Notes: generated from the sequence alone by a model not told the origin. A DNA stretch of 5,623 bases from Candidatus Woesearchaeota archaeon (GCA_013204355.1 JABMOA010000135.1:1-5623), one strand, 5' to 3'. Counted from the first letter of the stretch, positions 1 through 5,623 are shown. Numbers and translations are program-made.

Positions 1-1193
1 ATATATGTAAACATAGCCATCCATGTTCTTCCATAATTTGTAATCTTCTCCCGCACGTTTTTGAAAGACTGAACCATAATTAAAATACTAATACAAAATA
101 ATGTAAATGCGATTAACATCTTAGAAAAAGGTAAGCTTAGGATATTCATATCAATACTAAAATTCTTTATTAACGTGATAATATCAAAATTAACAGCTTG
201 CAAAGAAACAAACCATTGTCTTAAAGCTTTCACGGCTTCATAAATAAGTGTGCTAGACAACACAACTGCAATCACACCAGAGAACACCATCGTTGGCATC
301 CGGAGCATGCCAAAATCACCGTATTTTTTATTAAACGCTAACTTTCTATATACTATTGCATTATCTATAGACCCTTTATACCACCGAACTCTTTGTCTAA
401 ACAAAGCCTTCCAATCTTGTGGTGTGACAGTTTCAACAGAGGTTTCAAATGTTTGCAATATTCTATAATGATACTTTTGCATGCGAATTGCAATTTCTAA
501 ATCTTCCGTAATTGTGGTTTCGTCATATCCACCAATCTTTCTAATAACCTCTGTTTTATACACACTAAAAGGCCCAGGCGTCACATGAACACAATCAATG
601 CGCGCATTCAAACTCCTATAAAACATGTTAATGATATATTCATACCACTGAACTTTTTGCAAAATGTTTTTTGGTTTCTTAACTTTAAGTAAAGGACAAA
701 CTGCTGCAACCTTTTCATCTGTATCAAACAAAGGTAACATCACATGTAACGCTTCCTTTGACACAAAAGAATCTGCATCTAAACATGCAAAGAATTCTCC
801 TTTTGCTGTTTCCAAAGCAACATTCAATGCATGACCCTTTCCAGCATTTTCTTGATTGATCAATGTTATGTTTTGTTCAGGATTCCTTAAAATGAAATTT
901 TCAACAATTTCCTGTGTTCCATCTGAACTTCCATCATTAACTACAATAATCTCTTTTTTTTCTAAAGGATAATCTAATCCCGCAAGAGAAATTAAGGTTC
1001 CTTCAATTGATTCCTCTTCATTATACGCAGGTACAATCGCTGTAAACATAGGAAACCCCTTTAACTTCAATGCAGAAACACCACGTAATTCATCTTCTTT
1101 AGAAGAAAATAAGACTAATAACCAAAATATGGAGAGAAATAATAAGAGAAAATATGAACTGTACAATATAATATCAAGACCACTAAAAATCAT
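1..1193 (-). CDS. Membrane glycosyltransferase family 2, processive synthase-like (partial, C-terminus outside window)
   Basis: The frame is open from an ATG at 1193 to the window edge, giving 397 codons with no stop. It encodes an N-terminal membrane segment (about residues 3-30), a cytoplasmic GT-A domain (about 48-275), then further membrane segments (about 299-318, 357-376, and one starting near 390). GT2 motifs are intact: VPAYNEE at 54-60, NDGSSDGT at 86-93, the metal-binding DAD at 139-141, TED with the presumed catalytic base D231, and QRVRW (QxxRW) at 267-271. By family knowledge this layout matches processive synthases such as PgaC, hyaluronan synthase and BcsA, which polymerise a nucleotide-sugar and export the chain. 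The sugar used cannot be read from the sequence. An in-frame stop lies three codons upstream, so this ATG is the only reasonable start. It overlaps the previous gene by ATGA (1193-1190) and has no well-spaced Shine-Dalgarno, suggesting translational coupling. It could instead be a non-processive GT2 making a lipid-linked sugar. Confidence 0.92.
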   Translation of the reverse strand, partial: MIFSGLDIILYSSYFLLLFLSIFWLLVLFSSKEDELRGVSALKLKGFPMFTAIVPAYNEEESIEGTLISLAGLDYPLEKKEIIVVNDGSSDGTQEIVENFILRNPEQNITLINQENAGKGHALNVALETAKGEFFACLDADSFVSKEALHVMLPLFDTDEKVAAVCPLLKVKKPKNILQKVQWYEYIINMFYRSLNARIDCVHVTPGPFSVYKTEVIRKIGGYDETTITEDLEIAIRMQKYHYRILQTFETSVETVTPQDWKALFRQRVRWYKGSIDNAIVYRKLAFNKKYGDFGMLRMPTMVFSGVIAVVLSSTLIYEAVKALRQWFVSLQAVNFDIITLIKNFSIDMNILSLPFSKMLIAFTLFCISILIMVQSFKNVREKITNYGRTWMAMFTY

Positions 1194-2539
1194 GCCTCTT
1201 TAGGACTGAATGCCCAAACCTCATAATCTCCGTGAGAATGAATTAATTTAAATCTTTCGTTCTGCAGTAGGATTATAAAGTTATCTTTATAGGTTTTCTT
1301 CATATCTTTTGAAATATAGAGAATGGAAATGCTTTGATTTTCAAGTAAAGAAATAAATCCAATAACATTTGTATTTTCTAATAAGTTCTGATTAATATCT
1401 GTATGTTCATCTTCGTACAAAGTACTAAATGCTTTTCTTTTTGCAAAAAATGTGATGTAATCCCCATAAGATTCATCAGATAATATTGTGACTTCATTAC
1501 CCGTATTATAACTAATCCATGTTAATGTTTCAATCATATCTCCTGGAGGCGTTAATTGATCAATTCTGTCCAGGTAACTTAATGTTGAAAATAAAATTCC
1601 AAGAATTAATAAAAAAAATGTAATTTGTTTGATAGGTGCAAGATTCCATGTTCGTTCAAATAATTTGACAAAACCAACAGCCGCAAAAAATAAAATTAAG
1701 ATACTGATAGGGAAAATTATTTGTGTTGAAAAGAAATAAAAAGGTAACAATAAAGGAAGGAAGATATATCCCCAATACAACTTCTTTCGCTTCCATGTGA
1801 TTGAAATCCCAATTAAACTAAGAAGGATTGCAAAGAAACTCACACCACTTAATCCACCAAAATCCGAAATAAGATTATGGATTATTTTTTCGGCATGAAA
1901 TGGTCCAAGGAAAAATGGTTGTCCAAGAACATATTGAATGATGGAAGAAAAAACAATCACGCCAAGATAAAAATAAGAAATATTCTTCTTTTGAGTAATT
2001 GCATAAATAATTAATAATACAAATAACATCAATGAGCTAAACACATCAAAAAAAGTTGCTAAAATTAAAGGAATGATTGCAAGATACGTGAACATTTTCT
2101 TTTCCTGCATGAGAAGCAATAATGTTGCAATGATTAAAAGGAAATAGAATGAATTTGCAGTTAATGAAGAATATGTATAAATAAATGCAGGACTCATCAC
2201 TAAGAGGAGCAAAAAGAAAAATGTAAATTTGTCAGATAAATTCAACTTTTCAACCAATGCAAAAAAAAGATACAATGTTGCTAATCCCAAAAATATAGGA
2301 ATAATAATAAGCGTTTCATACGTAAAATGTGAAGCTAACGATTGCAATAATGCAGAGTGAGAAAGAAAATAATAACTTTCTGGCCCTATTAATAATGAAT
2401 CTGATTTAAAGAAATTAATAAGTGGGACGAGAAACAACAATAAACTCGCTAATCCAAAAATATACTTTTTTTGATATATTAATAAGTGGTTAAATATGGG
2501 ATTCTTTTTGCCAATAATGTTATTTTTATTTTGGTTCAT
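1190..2539 (-). CDS. Diverged STT3-like (GT-C fold) integral membrane protein
   Basis: This 449-residue protein has a short charged cytoplasmic N-terminus, about ten hydrophobic segments between residues 25 and 322, and a C-terminal soluble domain (about 330-449). It resembles its upstream neighbour in layout and in local motifs. The first-loop segment GPESYYFL (52-59) corresponds to YDSYFHLR there, with E54 in the acidic position. IETLTWISYNT (336-346) and SYGDYITFFAKRK (357-369) correspond to the STT3 region around WWDYG, but WWDYG itself is absent (LSDESYG instead). The second-loop acidic residue also seems lost (SSLTANS, 124-130). Known STT3/AglB proteins transfer a lipid-linked glycan to protein. 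Whether this protein has any transferase activity is unknown: it may be a partner subunit of the neighbouring protein, a GT-C enzyme with another acceptor, or a GT39-like enzyme. Its start overlaps the preceding stop by ATGA (2539-2536) and lacks a Shine-Dalgarno, so it probably depends on coupled translation. Confidence 0.8.
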   Translation of the reverse strand: MNQNKNNIIGKKNPIFNHLLIYQKKYIFGLASLLLFLVPLINFFKSDSLLIGPESYYFLSHSALLQSLASHFTYETLIIIPIFLGLATLYLFFALVEKLNLSDKFTFFFLLLLVMSPAFIYTYSSLTANSFYFLLIIATLLLLMQEKKMFTYLAIIPLILATFFDVFSSLMLFVLLIIYAITQKKNISYFYLGVIVFSSIIQYVLGQPFFLGPFHAEKIIHNLISDFGGLSGVSFFAILLSLIGISITWKRKKLYWGYIFLPLLLPFYFFSTQIIFPISILILFFAAVGFVKLFERTWNLAPIKQITFFLLILGILFSTLSYLDRIDQLTPPGDMIETLTWISYNTGNEVTILSDESYGDYITFFAKRKAFSTLYEDEHTDINQNLLENTNVIGFISLLENQSISILYISKDMKKTYKDNFIILLQNERFKLIHSHGDYEVWAFSPKEA

Positions 2540-4017
2540 TTTTTATCTAAAATACAGTCTACTTGATATATTTTCGTTTCTTCATCATAAATCTTTTTGA
2601 AACATCGTGCTGTTTGATACCTAAAATTCTTAATACCATACTTTCGTTGTGCATGTGGGGTTAATACTAAATAAGTTATACCATGTTGTGAAGTGATATC
2701 TAATGCCTGTGTTTCAAAAGGCGTTGCAAATAATGCATTTAAATCTGAAAATAAATCTTCTGAATTTTCAATAAAATTAAATTGATCATCCATCAAATTC
2801 TTTCGTTCAGCATAATATGTAATTAAATGTCCTTCTTCTAATAATCCCGCTACTTTTGCATTCTTAGCTGTATGTTCATTAAGCCATGTAAACGCTTCAA
2901 TTTCACTGTCTAATGGCGTATTTTGTTTCTCTGCAAAATTAATTGAAGGAAGGATGGTTGTTGGAAGAAGTAATATAACCATAATTAATGCAAGGTGTTT
3001 TTTAAATTCTGAGATTTTAGTTTTTGCAAATAAATCTGAAAGATAAGTGTAAAATAATGAAAATAAAATTGCTAAAATGATTGCAAAGAAACTAAGTGCT
3101 AAATTAAATTCAATAATTCTTAACCAGGAAAAAAGTGTTGTTGAAATGACAAGACTAATAAATAAAAATGCTCTTTGGTTTTGTAATTGAAATAAAGATT
3201 GATATACCACAAAAATTCCTGCAATAAATGGAATAATACTTACTAATAACAATGCGTTTAAAATTGAAATTTGTGGGAAATATTGTGTTAATATTTGGGT
3301 TGGTACATTCTGCCATATAAAACGAGCACCTTCAGAGATTAAGACATTCTTAAAAAATACAAATTGGATCCAAATATAGAAAAATACGGAAAAAATAATC
3401 AGTTCCAATTCTGGTTTTTTTATTTTTTTCTTTTCAATTACAGAAAGAATAAAATAAATAATAAACCCCACGATTAATAAAAATGTTGCTGAACTTGTAA
3501 CTGATAAAATAAAAAATGATAAAAGGAAGTATAATGCAAATCCCCTTTTATCAATATTCAAAAAACAATATAATGCAAAGAATGCAACGGGCAAAAATAA
3601 AGATAAAGGATTAAATGCGTTCGTTGTAAATAAAATAGGCAGAAAACCAGAAATAAATGCAGAAAATAACGCTGCAGTTTCATTATTACTTATTTTCTTA
3701 CTTAACGCAAACACAATAAATGGTAACAATGAAAGAAGCACATTAGGTACAATTTTTGCAAGTAATCCTAATGGCAAGAATAAATTCAGAAATGCAACTA
3801 AATAATGAAAAAACGGAAGATAATGCAACGTCCTTCCTCCATAAGATAATGGATCCTCAAATAGCGGCGTACCTGTACGTGTAATCTCATCAACTTGTCG
3901 CAAATGAAAATACGAATCATACGTTAAATTTGGAACCGTAAATGCAAGAATCAAACGTGTTACTAGTGTAATTATAAAAATTACCAACAACCATTTCTGG
4001 GTTCTGCTAAGTTGCAT
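2536..4017 (-). CDS. STT3/AglB-like GT-C membrane protein lacking the WWDYG motif
   Basis: This 493-residue protein has an N-terminal membrane segment (about 9-28), a first external loop with YDSYFHLRQVDEI (33-45), roughly ten more hydrophobic segments up to residue 358, and a soluble C-terminal domain (about 370-493). D34 followed by SYFHLR matches the first-loop acidic motif of archaeal and eukaryotic STT3, where the Asp binds the metal. AFTWLNEHT (375-383) followed by GHLITYYAERKNLMDD (396-411) matches the STT3 stretch that normally reads WWDYG-x-W-I-T, but here the five residues before GH are GLLEE. The second-loop acidic motif is also not evident (TTNAFNP, 131-137). At 493 residues it is shorter than most archaeal AglB proteins. 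Inference: a membrane transferase using a polyprenyl-linked sugar on the outer face, possibly with an acceptor other than the usual N-glycosylation sequon. It is the first gene of a three-gene operon with a leaderless-type promoter. A GT39-type enzyme is an alternative. Confidence 0.82.
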   Translation of the reverse strand: MQLSRTQKWLLVIFIITLVTRLILAFTVPNLTYDSYFHLRQVDEITRTGTPLFEDPLSYGGRTLHYLPFFHYLVAFLNLFLPLGLLAKIVPNVLLSLLPFIVFALSKKISNNETAALFSAFISGFLPILFTTNAFNPLSLFLPVAFFALYCFLNIDKRGFALYFLLSFFILSVTSSATFLLIVGFIIYFILSVIEKKKIKKPELELIIFSVFFYIWIQFVFFKNVLISEGARFIWQNVPTQILTQYFPQISILNALLLVSIIPFIAGIFVVYQSLFQLQNQRAFLFISLVISTTLFSWLRIIEFNLALSFFAIILAILFSLFYTYLSDLFAKTKISEFKKHLALIMVILLLPTTILPSINFAEKQNTPLDSEIEAFTWLNEHTAKNAKVAGLLEEGHLITYYAERKNLMDDQFNFIENSEDLFSDLNALFATPFETQALDITSQHGITYLVLTPHAQRKYGIKNFRYQTARCFKKIYDEETKIYQVDCILDKK

Positions 4018-4037
4018 ATAGGCTTAGAAAGAACTTT

Positions 4038-4051
4038 GGTTTTATAAAACC
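4038..4051 (-). promoter_or_regulatory. TATA box of the glycosylation operon, within a 14-bp perfect palindrome
   Basis: GGTTTTATAAAACC reads the same on both strands. Its core TTTATAAA (4041-4048) is centred 27-28 bp before the ATG at 4017 on the minus strand. In archaea transcription starts about 25 bp downstream of the TATA centre, so the mRNA would begin at or within a few bases of the start codon. No Shine-Dalgarno is visible upstream of that ATG, which agrees with a leaderless message. The flanking G and C pairs make the site symmetrical, so a dimeric regulator could also bind here; that part is speculation. Confidence 0.65.
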
Positions 4052-4075
4052 TTATGGCTTTCCACACCCATAATC

Positions 4076-4083
4076 TTTATAAT
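4076..4083 (+). promoter_or_regulatory. TATA box of radB, leaderless type
   Basis: TTTATAAT is centred about 26-27 bp before the radB ATG at 4106, the distance expected when transcription begins at the start codon. The bases between box and ATG contain no Shine-Dalgarno. The upstream BRE position is not purine-rich, so this may be a weaker promoter. It sits only about 35 bp from the divergent TATA box of the minus-strand operon, so TBP/TFB complexes on the two sites would be close together. Confidence 0.6.
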
Positions 4084-4105
4084 CTTAACCATCTCTCAAA
4101 ATCAC

Positions 4106-4774
4106 ATGAAAATCTCCACTGGGTCTCAAGTTCTCAACACCTTCCTTAATGGTGGATATGAAAATGATATTCTCACCACAATTTATGGGCCATCGGGAAG
4201 TGGAAAAACAAATCTCTGTCTTCTTGCAGCTGTGAAAATAGCAGAACAAGGAAAGAAAGTTTTACTCATTGATACAGAAGGAGGCATTGCCGTAGATAGA
4301 GTGCAACAATTAACAAATACTCCTCAAGAAGTTCTCAAAAACCTTCTTTTTTTCAACCCTGTAAATTTTGACGAACAAAAAGCAATATTTGAAACCTTAC
4401 GTGATCTTGTTAATGAAGAAGTGGGATTGATTATCGTTGATTCCATTTCCATGCTTTATCGTTTAGAAATGGGGAAATCAGATGAAGTGTATGAAGTTAA
4501 TTCTGCACTAGGAAAACAAATATCATATCTTGTAGAAATTGCACGAAGAAGAAAAATTCCAGTTCTAATCACAAATCAAGTCTACAGCGATTTTGACAAA
4601 CGAGGTTTTGTTAAAATGGTGGGCGGAGATTTCTTAAAATATGGTAGTAAATGCCTTATTGAATTATGTAGAACAGAAGATGAACGAAAATTAGTCTTAA
4701 GGAAACATAGGAGCCTTCCTGAAGGTAAAGAATTATTATTTAAAATTATCAGTAAAGGAATTGAAGAAATTTAA
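4106..4774 (+). CDS. radB: DNA repair and recombination protein RadB
   Basis: The 222-residue product is a RecA/RadA-family ATPase core without the N-terminal helix-hairpin-helix domain of RadA, which is the hallmark of archaeal RadB. Visible elements are Walker A GPSGSGKT (28-35), the DTEGG segment (56-60), Walker B LIIVDS (108-113), TNQVYSD after the fourth strand (156-162, the L2 region), and the C-terminal RKHRSLPEG (199-207). Length matches the family. Known RadB proteins bind DNA and interact with RadA and with Holliday-junction and polymerase proteins, acting as recombination mediators with weak ATPase activity rather than as the main strand-exchange enzyme. The ATG fits a TATA box about 27 bp upstream. 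The gene is transcribed away from the glycosylation operon and converges on the next gene, sharing stop-codon bases with it. A close alternative is a KaiC-like or RadA-like paralogue, but the C-terminal motif and length favour RadB. Confidence 0.93.
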   Translation: MKISTGSQVLNTFLNGGYENDILTTIYGPSGSGKTNLCLLAAVKIAEQGKKVLLIDTEGGIAVDRVQQLTNTPQEVLKNLLFFNPVNFDEQKAIFETLRDLVNEEVGLIIVDSISMLYRLEMGKSDEVYEVNSALGKQISYLVEIARRRKIPVLITNQVYSDFDKRGFVKMVGGDFLKYGSKCLIELCRTEDERKLVLRKHRSLPEGKELLFKIISKGIEEI

Positions 4775-5004
4775 TTGTAAAGGATCAGATGATGTGTTCT
4801 AAGAATTTGTTTAGCTTGATAACCTAAAATTAAATCGCCGGACGTTTTTTGAAAATTATAAAAACAAATATCTCCTTCATCTAAAAGACTTGAATTAATC
4901 CCTCTAAACACACCTAATCTTGCGTATTTTTTTCCTTCAACTAAATGCTTTTGAAGTTGATCGTCCAATGTTTCCTTTCTAAACAAAAGTGCATTAAGAG
5001 TCAT
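4771..5004 (-). CDS. Small hypothetical protein, 77 aa, possibly PUA/ASCH-like
   Basis: I do not recognise this protein with confidence. It is soluble, with a charged amphipathic N-terminal part (residues 8-28) followed by alternating beta-like stretches. LLDEGDICFYN (40-50) and DLILGYQAKQIL (57-68) resemble the 'GD..-.FY ... -.G.-.I' pattern of PUA-like folds (ASCH, EVE, DUF365), which often bind RNA or modified bases, but the match rests on few residues. The protein would be short for such a domain, so its C-terminus may be missing. Support for a real gene: the only start available is ATG 5004 (an in-frame stop lies at 5031-5029 and no alternative start codon intervenes), a TATA-like box sits at the leaderless distance upstream, and it fills the space to radB exactly, with both stops inside TTAA at 4771-4774. 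Confidence 0.6.
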   Translation of the reverse strand: MTLNALLFRKETLDDQLQKHLVEGKKYARLGVFRGINSSLLDEGDICFYNFQKTSGDLILGYQAKQILRTHHLILYN

Positions 5005-5027
5005 AATTTCTCGTTGACCTAAGTTTC

Positions 5028-5035
5028 CTTAAAAA
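5028..5035 (-). promoter_or_regulatory. Possible TATA box of the 77-aa gene
   Basis: On the minus strand TTTTTAAG is centred about 27 bp before the ATG at 5004, the same geometry as the two promoters of the divergent spacer at 4018-4105. No Shine-Dalgarno is seen between it and the ATG. The sequence is a weak match to the TATA consensus in a generally AT-rich region, so the spacing is the main argument. Confidence 0.4.
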
Positions 5036-5097
5036 TCTTATGAACCTATTTTAAAATTACCACAAACCAACACAATTAACATTTTGAGGTTTCCTAA

Positions 5098-5114
5098 CGA
5101 AAACCTTATAAATA
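5098..5114 (+). promoter_or_regulatory. BRE plus TATA promoter, probably for rpsB
   Basis: CGAAAA (5098-5103) followed by TTATAAATA (5106-5114) is the best match in this window to a strong archaeal promoter, with a purine-rich BRE just before the TATA box. The expected transcription start is near 5136, which would give rpsB a leader of about 175 nt. The TATA-like sites near 5153 and 5187 could give shorter leaders (about 130 or 95 nt); all three would include the pseudoknot element at 5238-5290. Confidence 0.5.
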
Positions 5115-5237
5115 ACCTTCAGAAATATATATTCATAGCCAACTCTTATCTGCTATATAACAAAATTAAATATTATTCAATTTTGGAATATACTAAAAAT
5201 GTTCATTTTTCACATTTTTATTATAGGGTAAGAATAG

Positions 5238-5290
5238 CTGCGTGAGGCAAAAAATAACGCAGACAAGAGAAATCTTGTTCTAATTGCTTC
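5238..5290 (+). ncRNA. Predicted double-hairpin pseudoknot in the rpsB 5' leader
   Basis: Three helices can be read directly. Helix 1 is CTGCGT (5238-5243) with ACGCAG (5257-5262), 6 Watson-Crick pairs. Helix 2 is ACAAGA (5263-5268) with TCTTGT (5273-5278), closing a GAAA tetraloop and directly abutting helix 1. Helix 3 pairs GAGGCAA in the loop of helix 1 (5244-5250) with TTGCTTC (5284-5290), 7 pairs including one G-U, forming a pseudoknot around helix 2. The fold ends 8 nt before the Shine-Dalgarno of rpsB, so it is placed to affect ribosome access. Ribosomal protein leaders often bind their own product, but no known S2 leader is claimed here. The general topology resembles the fluoride riboswitch, although its conserved residues are not clearly present. 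This is a hand-found structure without covariation support. Confidence 0.45.
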
Positions 5291-5298
5291 AGAAATAA

Positions 5299-5302
5299 AG
5301 GT
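5299..5302 (+). promoter_or_regulatory. Shine-Dalgarno site of rpsB
   Basis: AGGT, inside AAAGGTAAAA, is complementary to the archaeal 16S rRNA 3' end (CACCUCCU) and lies 9 nt before the ATG at 5312. It is the only well-placed ribosome binding site in the window; the other genes appear leaderless or translationally coupled. It supports the chosen rpsB start and implies a real 5' leader. Confidence 0.55.
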
Positions 5303-5311
5303 AAAAATAAA

Positions 5312-5623
5312 ATGACAGAAGAATACGAAGATTTATTGCTGGATTCAAATGAATATTTGAAATCAGGAATCCACATTGGAACAAAATTTAAAACTAAATA
5401 CATGGCGAATTTTATTTATAAAACTCGTCCAGATGGATTAAGTGTTTTAAATTTGAAGAAAATTGATGAACGAATTAGAACTGCAATCAATTTTTTAACA
5501 CAATATGAACCACATGAAATTCTAATTGTAAGCCGAAGAGAAAACGGATGGAAAGCTCTTAAACAACTTACAAAATTAACCGGAATTAATGTAATTTCAG
5601 GAAGATATCCTCCAGGAATATTA
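5312..5623 (+). CDS. rpsB: 30S ribosomal protein uS2 (RpsB), N-terminal part
   Basis: The 104 codons in the window encode the start of archaeal-type uS2, which binds the head-platform cleft of the small ribosomal subunit and is needed for initiation-competent 30S particles. Diagnostic segments are YLKSGIHIGTK (15-25), the MANFIYKTRPDGLSVLNLKK stretch (31-50) with KIDERI after it (50-55), ILIVSRRENGWKAL (70-83), and GRYPPG (97-102), which starts the conserved GR-x-x-PG-T-TNP motif. The short N-terminus without a bacterial-type coiled-coil insert in this part fits the archaeal form. The ATG is supported by a Shine-Dalgarno at 9 nt spacing. In many archaea rpsB is next to eno or other ribosomal and RNA polymerase genes; here its upstream neighbour is the divergent 77-aa gene. 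The C-terminal half lies beyond the window. Confidence 0.96.
   Translation, partial: MTEEYEDLLLDSNEYLKSGIHIGTKFKTKYMANFIYKTRPDGLSVLNLKKIDERIRTAINFLTQYEPHEILIVSRRENGWKALKQLTKLTGINVISGRYPPGIL

Larger units (their letters stand above)
5005..5311. other. 307-bp AT-rich intergenic region upstream of rpsB
   Basis: No gene of convincing length is present on either strand. In order the region holds the promoter of the small minus-strand gene (5028-5035), a BRE/TATA element facing rpsB (5098-5114), two weaker plus-strand TATA-like sites (CTATATAA near 5153-5160 and AATATACT near 5187-5194), a T-rich tract (5201-5222) that could slow or end transcription, and the hairpin/pseudoknot element and ribosome binding site of rpsB. 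I looked for a tRNA or other stable RNA and found no cloverleaf. Confidence 0.6.

Noticed and set aside
250..468. Plus-strand open frame of 72 codons
   Set aside because: It lies wholly inside the GT2 gene on the opposite strand, whose catalytic motifs are intact through this region; the short frame has no promoter-like geometry or recognisable domain.
4785..4796. ATGATG resembling box C of an archaeal C/D RNA
   Set aside because: No matching D, D' or C' boxes occur at proper spacing, and the bases are explained as codons of the minus-strand 77-aa gene.
5038..5082. Fourteen-codon minus-strand ORF (MLIVLVCGNFKIGS) with a TATA-like sequence about 28 bp upstream of its ATG
   Set aside because: The TATA-like sequence is the reverse reading of the better plus-strand BRE/TATA element, and short frames of this size are expected by chance in AT-rich DNA.
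5199..5231. Ten-codon upstream ORF (MFIFHIFIIG) ending 6 nt before the pseudoknot, a possible leader peptide
   Set aside because: Its composition is just the T-rich tract read as codons, it has no Shine-Dalgarno, and no residue pattern suggests an arrest or attenuation peptide.
5226..5292. tRNA-like or fluoride-riboswitch-like RNA
   Set aside because: No acceptor stem, T-loop or anticodon arm can be formed, so it is not a tRNA. Loop bases TGAGGC and the pseudoknot layout recall the fluoride riboswitch, but the flanking conserved bases are not matched and the downstream gene is not a fluoride exporter; it is kept only as an unclassified pseudoknot.
5221..5403. Minus-strand open frame of 60 codons
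   Set aside because: It runs antisense over the rpsB start and leader, and its predicted peptide is not recognisable. The conserved uS2 frame explains the coding part.

Overview
This AT-rich window comes from an archaeon. The evidence is a RadB-type recombinase paralogue at 4106-4774, an archaeal-type ribosomal protein uS2 start at 5312, and TATA boxes centred about 27 bp ahead of several start codons, the spacing expected for leaderless archaeal mRNAs. Small genes, low GC and short STT3-like membrane proteins suggest a DPANN lineage such as Woesearchaeota or Pacearchaeota, but that placement is inference.

Left part (1-4017, minus strand): three genes form one operon, read right to left: an STT3-like multi-membrane protein (4017-2536), a second shorter and more diverged relative (2539-1190), and a membrane glycosyltransferase family 2 synthase (1193 to beyond position 1). 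Both junctions are ATGA overlaps, so the three are probably translationally coupled. The GT2 has a complete set of catalytic motifs. The two STT3-like proteins keep the overall layout (acidic first loop, about 10-12 membrane segments, C-terminal soluble domain), but the residues that define oligosaccharyltransferases, WWDYG and the second-loop acidic motif, are replaced. The likely theme is cell-surface glycan or glycolipid assembly, with an uncertain acceptor.

Middle (4018-5004): an 88-bp divergent spacer holds two back-to-back TATA boxes, each set for leaderless transcription of its gene. radB runs rightward and meets a small leftward gene of 77 codons; the two stop codons share the four bases TTAA at 4771-4774.

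Right part (5005-5623): a 307-bp spacer precedes rpsB, which is cut by the window end. It holds a good BRE/TATA element (5098-5114) and, directly before the rpsB ribosome binding site, a compact predicted RNA fold: two abutting 6-bp hairpins plus a 7-bp pairing of the first loop to bases 3' of the second hairpin (5238-5290). This possible translational control element is the most unusual non-coding structure here.
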